A program made the position numbers and the translations under genes. Shown here piece by piece: positions 56,749 through 64,000 of a DNA stretch of 64,000 bases; positions within the stretch are counted from its first letter, which is position 1, and every line of letters starts with the position of its first letter. Origin of the DNA: Actinobacillus equuli (GTDB lineage Bacteria > Pseudomonadota > Gammaproteobacteria > Enterobacterales > Pasteurellaceae); assembly GCF_900636745.1 (NCBI RefSeq), contig NZ_LR134310.1, positions 62,001 through 126,000 on the forward strand, written 5' to 3'. The notes below the pieces were generated by a model that saw only the letters and a list, made by a program, of their open reading frames with translations, searched no databases and was not told the origin of the DNA.

Positions 56749-58887
56749 TTAGAATGAATATTCCATATTTGCCCAGTAAGTACGAGGCATACCTAACACG
56801 GCAAAACTGCGGTCATATTGACCACGTTGTACCTGCCAGTAACGTTTGTTAAAGGCATTTTCCACCCTGCCACGTAAAGTTAGCGTTTGTTTATCCGCTA
56901 CTTTCACCACATATTTCGCACCGAAATCTACCGTAGTATAAGACGGCAAACGATAATTCGCTGAAGTGTCTTGGTAAGATTTTCCATAGTATTGTAGTGC
57001 GGCATTCAGCGTTAAGTTAGCCACAAACGGCGTATCCCATTCCACATTCGCTTTTGCCATCCAACGAGGGCTGGTGACTTGTACGCCGTCAACAAAAGTA
57101 TCCTTATACGTTGGGAAATCAAATAATTTCGCTTGGTTATAAGTCAAACCTAATGATGGACGTAACGTATTATCAAACAAACTCGCATAGGTATTAAATT
57201 CAATCCCACGGTTACGTTCTTTGCCATGCTCTTTACCCGCAAGTGCTTTCAATGCGGCTTTATTACCACGAATAATCCCCGGGCGGCGAATTTCATAAGC
57301 ACTTAGTGTGGTCGTGAGCCAGTTATCCCAATTTTTACGCACTCCCACTTCGATTTGTTTGCTAACACGAGGGCTATTCATTTCGCCGGTTTCAACATCA
57401 ATATTACCCGGTTCTAAATCTTCCAAATAGTTGCCGTAAAGCACTAAATCCGGATTCGGCACATAAGCAAGGGTTACCATCGGGCTAAAGCGATCCGCTT
57501 TCACTTCCGTACCGGCTTTTTTATCCTGTTGCTTAATCCACTGGAAGCGACCGCCTAAAGTTAGACGAACGCTATTTTCAATAAAACCTAAGGTATCTGC
57601 GAATGCAAGGCTATTGGCACTCAGTTTTGAATCCACTCCTTGGGTATTTGCAGTTAAATCAAAGTTTTTTAACGGCGCAAAGCTTGGTGCATAGATTGTA
57701 GCGCCTTTAATTTTTCCGTTAGTTTTACTGCTTTGGTCATGATCTCGTTGGCGTACCACTGAATCAAACGCTAAATTCCAATTATGCGAAATAGCTCCTG
57801 TTTCAAAATCACCTTGTAACTTCAAATTACCGCTGGTGGTACGAGAACGGAAGTCGATGCCGCGAATACCGCTGACTTCAAAATTACCGTTTTGTTCAGG
57901 TTTGGTAATCTGTCCAAATGCGCCCGAATAACGAGATTCCATATGACCTAAACCACCGGATAACATCATTCCGTAAGCTAAATCGTATTCGAAGGTTCCC
58001 ATCACGGTTTCATCTTCGGTAGTCTGCCCGATCCAATGTGGATTCAAGTTGGTTTTACCGTTTGGCGCAGAAGGAACGGTATAAGCGAGATTTTGCAAGT
58101 CCTGTAAACGTGCACGTCCGCCATCAGTATCTCGTTTGCTATACATATAATCCAAACCGACACGCAGCGCATCGCCACGATAATCCGCACCGATCGCTAA
58201 TTCTTTATTCATTTCATCATAATCATTACGTGCAGTATTGCCGTCACGATATTTACCGCTTACACGCACGCCCCATTCGTTGTTCGCCCCGAAACGGCGA
58301 CCGAAATCGAAGGTTTCTTGTAAACGATTATTGCTATACCAACCGAAGCCGATTTTATTAATGTCTTCATCGGTTGCACGTTTGGTTTCGATATTCATTG
58401 AGGCACCGGCAGAACCTTCCGGATCCATACCGGTAGTTGCGGTAGAAGCGCCTTTAATCAATTGAGCTGAAGCTACCGCTGCAGTCGGGGAATTATAAGT
58501 CGAATACAAACCTGCCAAACCGTTTACACTCACTTGGCGCATATCTAATTGCAAGTTACGCACATACACACCGGATAACGTATTGGTTTCGCCACCGAAA
58601 TTCATTACCGAAGCATCGGTCTTCGCAATCGCGTCCACTACATTACGAGGTGCCTTATCTTCAAACGCTTTCTCATCATAATTGACCACGGAAATCGGCG
58701 AAGTGAAGGCGGTTTGTCTGCCCAGCAAACTCAAATTCACAATTTCTTTTTGTTTATCGCCTGCCGCTTTTGCCTTTTCAAATTGCGCACTGACGTTCAC
58801 CTGTTCCAGCGTTGCCGTTTCATCTGCCATTGCGATTGAAGGTAAAACAAATAATGCACTATAGATCACACTGTATTTGAATTTCAT
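56749..58887 (-). CDS. TonB-dependent outer-membrane siderophore-type receptor
   Basis: Outer-membrane beta-barrel that imports a ferric siderophore or similar ligand using TonB energy. The 712 residues start MKFKYSVIYSALFVLPSIAMADET, a signal peptide cut after AMA. The plug domain (about 25-165) holds GVYVRNLQLDMRQVSVNGLAG and IKGASTATTGMDPEGSAGASMNIETKRA, typical of siderophore receptors. The barrel ends in Tyr-Ser-Phe, the usual terminal aromatic signal. I start at 58887 because CGGAAG lies 7 bases upstream and the longer frame to 58965 would run across the Fur box. Ligand is unknown; it resembles the FhuA/FoxA/catecholate family broadly. Confidence 0.92.
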   Translation of the reverse strand: MKFKYSVIYSALFVLPSIAMADETATLEQVNVSAQFEKAKAAGDKQKEIVNLSLLGRQTAFTSPISVVNYDEKAFEDKAPRNVVDAIAKTDASVMNFGGETNTLSGVYVRNLQLDMRQVSVNGLAGLYSTYNSPTAAVASAQLIKGASTATTGMDPEGSAGASMNIETKRATDEDINKIGFGWYSNNRLQETFDFGRRFGANNEWGVRVSGKYRDGNTARNDYDEMNKELAIGADYRGDALRVGLDYMYSKRDTDGGRARLQDLQNLAYTVPSAPNGKTNLNPHWIGQTTEDETVMGTFEYDLAYGMMLSGGLGHMESRYSGAFGQITKPEQNGNFEVSGIRGIDFRSRTTSGNLKLQGDFETGAISHNWNLAFDSVVRQRDHDQSSKTNGKIKGATIYAPSFAPLKNFDLTANTQGVDSKLSANSLAFADTLGFIENSVRLTLGGRFQWIKQQDKKAGTEVKADRFSPMVTLAYVPNPDLVLYGNYLEDLEPGNIDVETGEMNSPRVSKQIEVGVRKNWDNWLTTTLSAYEIRRPGIIRGNKAALKALAGKEHGKERNRGIEFNTYASLFDNTLRPSLGLTYNQAKLFDFPTYKDTFVDGVQVTSPRWMAKANVEWDTPFVANLTLNAALQYYGKSYQDTSANYRLPSYTTVDFGAKYVVKVADKQTLTLRGRVENAFNKRYWQVQRGQYDRSFAVLGMPRTYWANMEYSF

Positions 58888-58945
58888 GCCAATACTTCCG
58901 TAAATAATTAATGAAAAAACGCCTAAATTAATAGGTTTTACTGAT

Positions 58946-58960
58946 TGAAAATAATTCTCA
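58946..58960. promoter_or_regulatory. Fur box upstream of the TonB-dependent receptor
   Basis: TGAAAATAATTCTCA matches the 7-1-7 Fur core TGATAAT-N-ATTATCA at 12 of 14 positions, 59 bases before the receptor start. This indicates iron-repressed expression. Confidence 0.65.
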
Positions 58961-59055
58961 ATCATAGCTAAGAATCATACCTATCTTTCCAATAGAAATC
59001 ACTCCGATTCCTCCATTTTTTTATTTTTATTTACAAAGTAATTGCCAAACAAACA

Positions 59056-59113
59056 ACAAGCGGTCATTTTTAGCTCAAATTTTGTAAAAGTTTGAGTAAA
59101 AACAACCGCTTGT
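59056..59113 (-). terminator. Paired uptake signals after the permease gene
   Basis: ACAAGCGGTCATTTTTAGCTCAAA pairs imperfectly with TTTGAGTAAAAACAACCGCTTGT, 20 bases past the permease stop. Confidence 0.7.
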
Positions 59114-59132
59114 TAGCAATACACGAAAGAAA

Positions 59133-61133
59133 TTAAAACTGTCGTTGATCTTTCATCAGCCAACCGAATAAGCCGATAATCAGCATCATCACCATAATTA
59201 AAGTCGAACCGTATGCCACCGCCAATCCGTATGCCCCGTCTTCAACTCTATTCAGAATATAAGATGTCGCCACTCGGGTACTTGGTGAAACTAAAAACAC
59301 GATCGCACTAATTGTGGTCATCGAACGAACAAAACTAGTCACCAATGCCGATAAAAATGCCGGTTTTAATAGTGGTAACGTCACAAACAATAAGGTTTTC
59401 AGTGAACTCACTCTTAATGAAAACGAGGCTTCATCGAGTGATTTATCCAATTGCTGCAATGCCGCCATACAAGCTCGCATACCAATCGGCATATTACGTG
59501 TCACCATCGACAAAACGATAATCGCCGCCGTACCGGTGAGATAAAGCGGCGAATGATTAAACGCCACCACATAAGACACGCCGGCAACCGTTCCCGGTAC
59601 GGCAAAACAAAGTAAGGTAACAAATTCCAAACTTTGCTTACCGACAAAGCTATGGCGAGTAAGAAGATAAGCGATTAATAACCCCAATACCGCACTAATC
59701 GGAGCGGCAATCAGCGAGAACAATACCGTTTGAATCAATGATGGGAAACCGCCCTGATCTAAGCCTTGCCCAAATAACTTGCGATAATTTTCTAAGGTAA
59801 AGCTATGATCCACGCCCCAATTTACGGTAAAGCTGCCGTAAAAAATCGAGCCGTACAGCAAAACGGTAAAACCGACCCAAGCGGCGAGTATGCAAAAAAT
59901 TAGGCTTTTTAGACCGCTTGGTAACGGCTGGAATGTACCTCGAAACCCCTTTCCGGATACCGTGACATAAGACCCTTTACCAATCCACCAATACTGAATC
60001 AGAAAAAACAACAATGAAAAACCGAGTAAAATTGCGCCTAAACCGCTTGCCGCCGCATAATCTAATTGCGTGCCGACAAGGTAAAAATAAATTTGGCTCG
60101 CCAATACATCGAAATTACCGCCCAACACAAACGGTGTACTAAAATCGGCGAGCGACTGCACGGTAATTACCAAAAACGAATTGGCTAATGCCGGTTTGAG
60201 CAGCGGTAATAACACAAAGCGAAAAGTTTGCAAACTGTTTGCTCGTAACGTATAGCTCGCCTCTTCCAACACCACGTTAGATGACTTTAACGCCCCCTCT
60301 AAAATCATAAATGCCATCGGTGTAAGTGCTAAGGTATGCGAAACGGCGATACCTGTAAAACCATACAGCCAGTTTGCACTAAAGCCGAAATATTCCACCA
60401 AAAAGTCTGTAATATAGCCGGAACGCCCAAGCATTAACGCAATGCCCAAACTGACTACAAAAGGTGGCGTTACCATCGGTAACACCGAAAAAAACTTACT
60501 GAGCAAGCGAGTACGTTTGGTTGCAATACGAGTGGTATAAAGCGCAAAACATAAACCAAGAACAGTGGATAGCACGCCTACGGTTGCCGATACGCTTAAC
60601 GAGTTCCAAACAATTCGTAAAAGATAGCTTTGCTCTAGGATCACAAACGCATTGCCTTCGCTGAACATCGTGCTAAAAATTGTGGTGATCGGATATAAAA
60701 TAAAAAGCGCTATCGTCAATACCACCACTAACAAGCTCACAATCATAAAACGATCGGCTTGTAACACTTTTAAATTCGCCAACGCATTGCTGCTGATTGC
60801 TAATAGTGCTAAAGCAAGAGAAATAATCGCATAGCCGAAACGATAGTTAAGATAAACGGCGGAAGATAACAGAAAAAATATGAGTAACAACGCCAAACCC
60901 AATTCAATTCGGCTGCGTAAAGTGAGATCTTTGTTGTAACGAAACACTGGAAAAATCAGTAAACCACCAAACCAAAGCCAACTGATATTAACGTTACTCC
61001 AGCCCATTGCCGCAACAAGTTCGCCTTTGGTTGCACCGAATAAGCCGTAATCTAACGCCTGCGAGGGCAAATAAGCAAAGGCAAGCAATGCTAATAAGAT
61101 CCAAAAATAAGAATGAGAAAAACGTTGTAACAT
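59133..61133 (-). CDS. ABC transporter permease, fused FbpB/AfuB type
   Basis: Inner-membrane permease of 666 residues with two homologous binding-protein-dependent transport domains (about 180-380 and 460-650). Each has an EAA loop: LEEASYTLRANSLQTFRFVLLPLLKPAL and LDEASFSLRVSSLKTLLFVTLPLLKPAF. An extra N-terminal block of four helices precedes them. This fused layout is that of ferric-iron and related FbpB/AfuB permeases. It pairs with the binding protein at 61265-62296. No ATPase gene follows; the next genes are the receptor and YddA-type transporter, so the FbpC-type subunit must come from elsewhere. Confidence 0.9.
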   Translation of the reverse strand: MLQRFSHSYFWILLALLAFAYLPSQALDYGLFGATKGELVAAMGWSNVNISWLWFGGLLIFPVFRYNKDLTLRSRIELGLALLLIFFLLSSAVYLNYRFGYAIISLALALLAISSNALANLKVLQADRFMIVSLLVVVLTIALFILYPITTIFSTMFSEGNAFVILEQSYLLRIVWNSLSVSATVGVLSTVLGLCFALYTTRIATKRTRLLSKFFSVLPMVTPPFVVSLGIALMLGRSGYITDFLVEYFGFSANWLYGFTGIAVSHTLALTPMAFMILEGALKSSNVVLEEASYTLRANSLQTFRFVLLPLLKPALANSFLVITVQSLADFSTPFVLGGNFDVLASQIYFYLVGTQLDYAAASGLGAILLGFSLLFFLIQYWWIGKGSYVTVSGKGFRGTFQPLPSGLKSLIFCILAAWVGFTVLLYGSIFYGSFTVNWGVDHSFTLENYRKLFGQGLDQGGFPSLIQTVLFSLIAAPISAVLGLLIAYLLTRHSFVGKQSLEFVTLLCFAVPGTVAGVSYVVAFNHSPLYLTGTAAIIVLSMVTRNMPIGMRACMAALQQLDKSLDEASFSLRVSSLKTLLFVTLPLLKPAFLSALVTSFVRSMTTISAIVFLVSPSTRVATSYILNRVEDGAYGLAVAYGSTLIMVMMLIIGLFGWLMKDQRQF

Positions 61134-61181
61134 AAAGGGTTTGTGCTATTCAAAAAAAGAAACCACGACATAGCGTGGTTT

Positions 61182-61253
61182 ATAAGCGGTTAAATTTAGC
61201 CGAAATTTTGCAAATGCTGTTTGTAAAATTTGGAAGAAATTCAACCGCTTGTT
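61182..61253 (-). terminator. Uptake-signal-type inverted repeat between binding protein and permease
   Basis: TATAAGCGGTTAAATTT pairs with GAAATTCAACCGCTTG; a second small stem ACCACG...CGTGGT lies at 61162-61179. Such a hairpin between binding-protein and permease genes typically keeps the periplasmic protein in excess. Confidence 0.6.
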
Positions 61254-61264
61254 ATCAAAGAAAA

Positions 61265-62296
61265 TTATTTCGCTAATTTAATTTCAGTAAGCCATTTATC
61301 AATCAAACGCTTACCTTCTTCACTCGAACCGAATTTATCAAAATCGAAATCCAATAAATCAAGTTCTTTCGGGTCAACCGAACTTGGCGAAGCTTTCGCA
61401 TTCACATTGGTCGGAATCTGGTACACACCATGCTCTCGCCACGGCAACTCTTGCGCTTCGGCACTGAGTACGTAATCCATAAATAATTTAGCATTCTCTA
61501 AATTACGCGTATTTTTAATAATACTCGCACCGCCTAACGCATAACCGACTTTGCCTTGTGGAATCACCATTTCAACCGGCGCACCTTTTTCCTTTTCTGT
61601 GGCATAAGCATGCACAAAACCGATACTTGCCGTGCTTTCGCCACGAGAAAGATTTGCCGTGACTAAGTTACTTTTTACATATTGCGATACGTTCTCATTT
61701 AATTTCTTGAGGTATTCGAACGCTTTTTCTTCACCCAATTTCTGAATAAGTGTTGCCATAATCGTATAAGTTGTACCTGAAGATCTCGGATCCGGCAGTT
61801 GAATTTCGCCTTTAAATTGCGGATTCAACAAATCTTCCCAGTTTTGCGGTGCTTTCACGCCCAATTTCTGTAACTTATCACTATTTACCCCAAAACCTAG
61901 CACTAACATATAGATAATCGAGGTTTTATCTCCACGTTTTTCCATTAGTGATTTAAATTGCGGCAAAATCTCCGCTTGTTTTGGCGAACGATAACTTTCT
62001 AATAAGCCAAGTTCTCCGGCTTGGAAATGCGGTTCAATCGTACCGCCAACCCAAATATCCGCTTGCGGATTGTCTTTTTCCGCTTTAATTTTGCCGAAAA
62101 TCGTACCGGTTCCACCGTGAATAAACTGCGTTTCCACTTGATATTGCTTCGCAAACTTTTGGGTTAAATTTTCGCATACCTCATTTTGCACCGTACAATA
62201 AACGGTTAAACGACCTTCCGCCTGAGCCGTATTGGCCCCCAATAGTGCCGATGTTGCACCTGCGACTAAAGCCAACGCTGTTAATTTTGCTTTCAT
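61265..62296 (-). CDS. ABC transporter periplasmic binding protein, FbpA/AfuA superfamily
   Basis: A 343-residue periplasmic protein with a signal peptide ending NTAQA, then GRLTVYCTVQNEVCENLTQKFAKQY. Conserved hinge features are GGTGTIFGKIKAEKDNPQADIWVGG and LPDPRSSGTTYTIMATLIQKLG. The tandem-tyrosine motif that binds iron in FbpA is absent; the matching segment reads TASIGFVHAYATE. The ligand may therefore be a phosphorylated or other organic compound rather than ferric ion. The AfuA protein of Actinobacillus pleuropneumoniae is known to bind hexose phosphates, but identity with that protein cannot be claimed from here. The permease follows after a hairpin. Confidence 0.88.
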   Translation of the reverse strand: MKAKLTALALVAGATSALLGANTAQAEGRLTVYCTVQNEVCENLTQKFAKQYQVETQFIHGGTGTIFGKIKAEKDNPQADIWVGGTIEPHFQAGELGLLESYRSPKQAEILPQFKSLMEKRGDKTSIIYMLVLGFGVNSDKLQKLGVKAPQNWEDLLNPQFKGEIQLPDPRSSGTTYTIMATLIQKLGEEKAFEYLKKLNENVSQYVKSNLVTANLSRGESTASIGFVHAYATEKEKGAPVEMVIPQGKVGYALGGASIIKNTRNLENAKLFMDYVLSAEAQELPWREHGVYQIPTNVNAKASPSSVDPKELDLLDFDFDKFGSSEEGKRLIDKWLTEIKLAK

Positions 62297-62362
62297 TATG
62301 CTTATCCTTTTTATTTACCGAAAATAGTGCGCCATTCTCAAGATAAACAGGCATGATTTAAA

Positions 62363-62395
62363 GGGTCAGAAATTAACATTTTAATGGGGTCAGAT
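62363..62395. repeat. Two direct GGGTCAGA octamers
   Basis: GGGTCAGA occurs at 62363-62370 and again at 62388-62395, 25 bases apart, in the gap upstream of the binding-protein gene. Origin unknown. Confidence 0.4.
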
Positions 62396-62418
62396 TTACA
62401 AATAACTCTAATAAAATA

Positions 62419-62464
62419 ACAAGCGGTCGTTTTTGCAAAAAATTTCACAAAAACGACCGCTTGT
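62419..62464 (-). terminator. Paired uptake signals, terminator after yjgR
   Basis: ACAAGCGGTCGTTTTTGC pairs with GCAAAA...AAAACGACCGCTTGT in a near-perfect stem 23 bases past the yjgR stop. Confidence 0.8.
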
Positions 62465-62487
62465 AACCGGCAATCTAAATAAAACAA

Positions 62488-63987
62488 TTACTTAGTAATT
62501 GCGCCTAAGATGCCACGCATGATTTGTTTAGAAACTTGGTTGGTCAGCTTTTTCGCTACCGATTTAGTCACTTCACTCACCACTTGCTCGGCAATGGTTT
62601 GATCTTTTTTCTTTTTCGTGCCGAAAATCGAAGCGATCATACCGCCAAAGAAATTGCTGTCTTCTTCCGCCTGTTGCGCTTCAGCCTGTTGCTGAGCCGC
62701 TTGAGTTTGAGCAACTTGCGCATTCAATAATTCATACGCTGATTCATTATCAACATATTGACTGTAATAAGCATACAAGTCATCTTGTTTCACTAATGTA
62801 TCACGCTCCGCCGCCGATAACGGGGTTAATTGACTTTTCGGCGGATGAATATACGCCACTTCCACCGGTGTCGGCATACCTTTTTCATCGAGCACCGAAA
62901 TCAGCGCTTCACCCACACCCAGTTGGGTAATCGCTTCAACCACGTCCACACCTTTATTAGCGCGGAAGGTTTCCGCCGCCGATTTCACCGCTTTTTGATC
63001 ACGTGGCGTAAAGGCACGTAAAGCATGCTGTACACGGTTACCTAACTGACCTAATACCGAATCCGGCAAATCTAACGGGTTCTGCGTCACAAAATACACG
63101 CCAACCCCTTTCGAACGAATTAAACGCACCACTTGTTCGATTTTATCCACCAACACTTTTGGCGCACCGTCAAACAATAAATGCGCTTCATCAAAGAACA
63201 GCACAAATTTCGGTTTTTCCGGATCGCCGACTTCCGGTAGGGTTTCGAACAATTCCGCCATAAACCACAATAAAAACGCACCGTACATACGAGGCGAATT
63301 AATTAACTTCTCTGAATTGAGTACGTTAATCACACCTTTACCGTCACGGGTTTGCATCCAATCTTGTAGATTTAACGCCGGCTCACCGAATAAATTCGTT
63401 GCACCTTCATTTTCAAGTGCCAATAACGCACGTTGAATCGCACCGACACTCGCCGCCGAAACATTGCCGTATTCCACTTGGAATTCTTTAGCGTTTTCCG
63501 CCACAAATTTAAGTAGCGCACGTAAATCTTTTAAGTCGATGAGCAATAAACCGCGATCATCCGCTACACGGAAAACCAAGTTTAATAAACCTTCTTGCGT
63601 TTCGTTTAAATTTAATAAACGAGCAAGCAACATCGGCCCCATTTCCGAAATGGTGGTGCGAAGCGGAATCCCCGTTTCGCCAAACACATCCCAATAAGAA
63701 ACCGGATAACCGCTTAAATAGCTCTCACCGCCTAATTGGAATTGTTCGACACGTTCTGCAATTTTGCCGGATAAACTGCCCGCTTGTGCAAGCCCTGAAA
63801 GATCACCTTTTACATCAACTAAAAAAACCGGCACACCGTCATCACTGAAGGCTTCTGCAAATTTACGTAATGTAACCGTTTTACCCGTCCCCGTTGCACC
63901 GGCAATTAAGCCGTGACGGTTTGCCATTTTTGAATTTAATGAAATAATTTGCCCTGTTTTCGTTTGGGCGAGTGCGTATTGTGCCAT
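62488..63987 (-). CDS. yjgR: HerA-like ATPase YjgR (DUF853)
   Basis: Cytoplasmic ATPase of the DUF853 family, related to HerA/FtsK helicase folds; its cellular job is not established. The 499 residues start with RHGLIAGATGTGKTVTLRKFAEAF (Walker A near residue 31-38) and VPVFLVDVKGDLSGLAQAG. Walker B is FVLFFDEAHLLFDGAP (about 262), followed by the sensor VGVYFVTQNPLDLPDSVLGQLGNRVQHAL. A Gln/Ala-rich linker (about 425-445) precedes the basic C-terminal tail. Length equals E. coli YjgR. It is a single-gene unit here, with the start 13 bases from the window edge. Confidence 0.9.
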   Translation of the reverse strand: MAQYALAQTKTGQIISLNSKMANRHGLIAGATGTGKTVTLRKFAEAFSDDGVPVFLVDVKGDLSGLAQAGSLSGKIAERVEQFQLGGESYLSGYPVSYWDVFGETGIPLRTTISEMGPMLLARLLNLNETQEGLLNLVFRVADDRGLLLIDLKDLRALLKFVAENAKEFQVEYGNVSAASVGAIQRALLALENEGATNLFGEPALNLQDWMQTRDGKGVINVLNSEKLINSPRMYGAFLLWFMAELFETLPEVGDPEKPKFVLFFDEAHLLFDGAPKVLVDKIEQVVRLIRSKGVGVYFVTQNPLDLPDSVLGQLGNRVQHALRAFTPRDQKAVKSAAETFRANKGVDVVEAITQLGVGEALISVLDEKGMPTPVEVAYIHPPKSQLTPLSAAERDTLVKQDDLYAYYSQYVDNESAYELLNAQVAQTQAAQQQAEAQQAEEDSNFFGGMIASIFGTKKKKDQTIAEQVVSEVTKSVAKKLTNQVSKQIMRGILGAITK

Positions 63988-64000
63988 ATTGGATCTCTTA

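Noticed and set aside
62297..62345. Possible Fur box before the binding-protein gene
   Set aside because: TTGAGAATGG and CACTATTTTC fragments do not assemble into a 7-1-7 or 6-6-6 Fur pattern; too weak to report as a site.
14931..62464. Recurrent inverted repeats as a possible CRISPR or MITE family
   Set aside because: Copies are scattered one per gap, share only the ACAAGCGGTC core and AT-rich flank, and match the known DNA uptake signal; no spacers, target duplications or transposase.

Overview
The window is ordinary chromosome from a member of the Pasteurellaceae, most likely of the Actinobacillus pleuropneumoniae / Mannheimia branch. The main evidence is about two dozen copies of a DNA uptake signal with core ACAAGCGGTC. 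This is the Actinobacillus-type signal, not the Haemophilus influenzae type. Many copies occur as inverted pairs that form terminator hairpins between genes. Base composition is AT-rich (by eye), and gene order matches gamma-proteobacterial blocks: acrRAB, mukFEB, pnp-nlpI-deaD, rpsB-tsf, yejLM and rlmE-ftsH. No rRNA, tRNA, CRISPR array, insertion sequence or intact prophage was seen.

Layout. 1-4.8 kb: the N-terminal three quarters of glnD (cut by the window edge) and two tandem tyrP aromatic amino acid permeases, the upstream one behind a perfect TyrR box. 4.8-7.5 kb: ftsH and rlmE. 7.5-11 kb: guaB and guaA, with a PurR-like box before guaB and three hairpins between the genes, the last an intrinsic terminator just before guaA. 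11-13.5 kb: an isolated lysozyme-like gene at the 3' side of guaA, then a phosphohexomutase. 13.9-16.4 kb: a DUF1919 gene, a CHY zinc-finger gene and glmU. 16.6-21.6 kb: acrRAB multidrug efflux with a palindromic operator. 21.8-23.7 kb: yejL and yejM. 23.8-30.1 kb: a PrpF/YbhH-type isomerase, a DASS carboxylate transporter, a GntR regulator and aconitase AcnB. 30.2-40.5 kb: sotB, mukB, mukE, mukF, parC. 40.7-46.6 kb: pnp (with an RNase III-type leader hairpin), nlpI, deaD, tadA. 46.6-49.6 kb: pdxT and pdxS, divergent from a MocR-type regulator. 49.6-54.6 kb: frr and pyrH, then an opposite-strand phosphoethanolamine transferase, then tsf and rpsB. 54.9-62.3 kb: a YddA-type ABC transporter, a TonB-dependent receptor behind a Fur box, and a binding protein plus fused permease with no ATPase nearby. 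62.5-64 kb: yjgR.

Most of the window is housekeeping: nitrogen signalling, guanine nucleotide synthesis, cell-wall precursors, translation factors, RNA decay, chromosome condensation and vitamin B6. The least ordinary parts are the isomerase-transporter-aconitase module with its two matching operator candidates, the Fur-controlled receptor/YddA pair whose ABC protein ends in a cysteine cluster, and the lone lysozyme-like gene next to guaA. I found no clear-cut new defence system or mobile system. The isomerase-transporter-aconitase module is the best candidate for an undescribed pathway.
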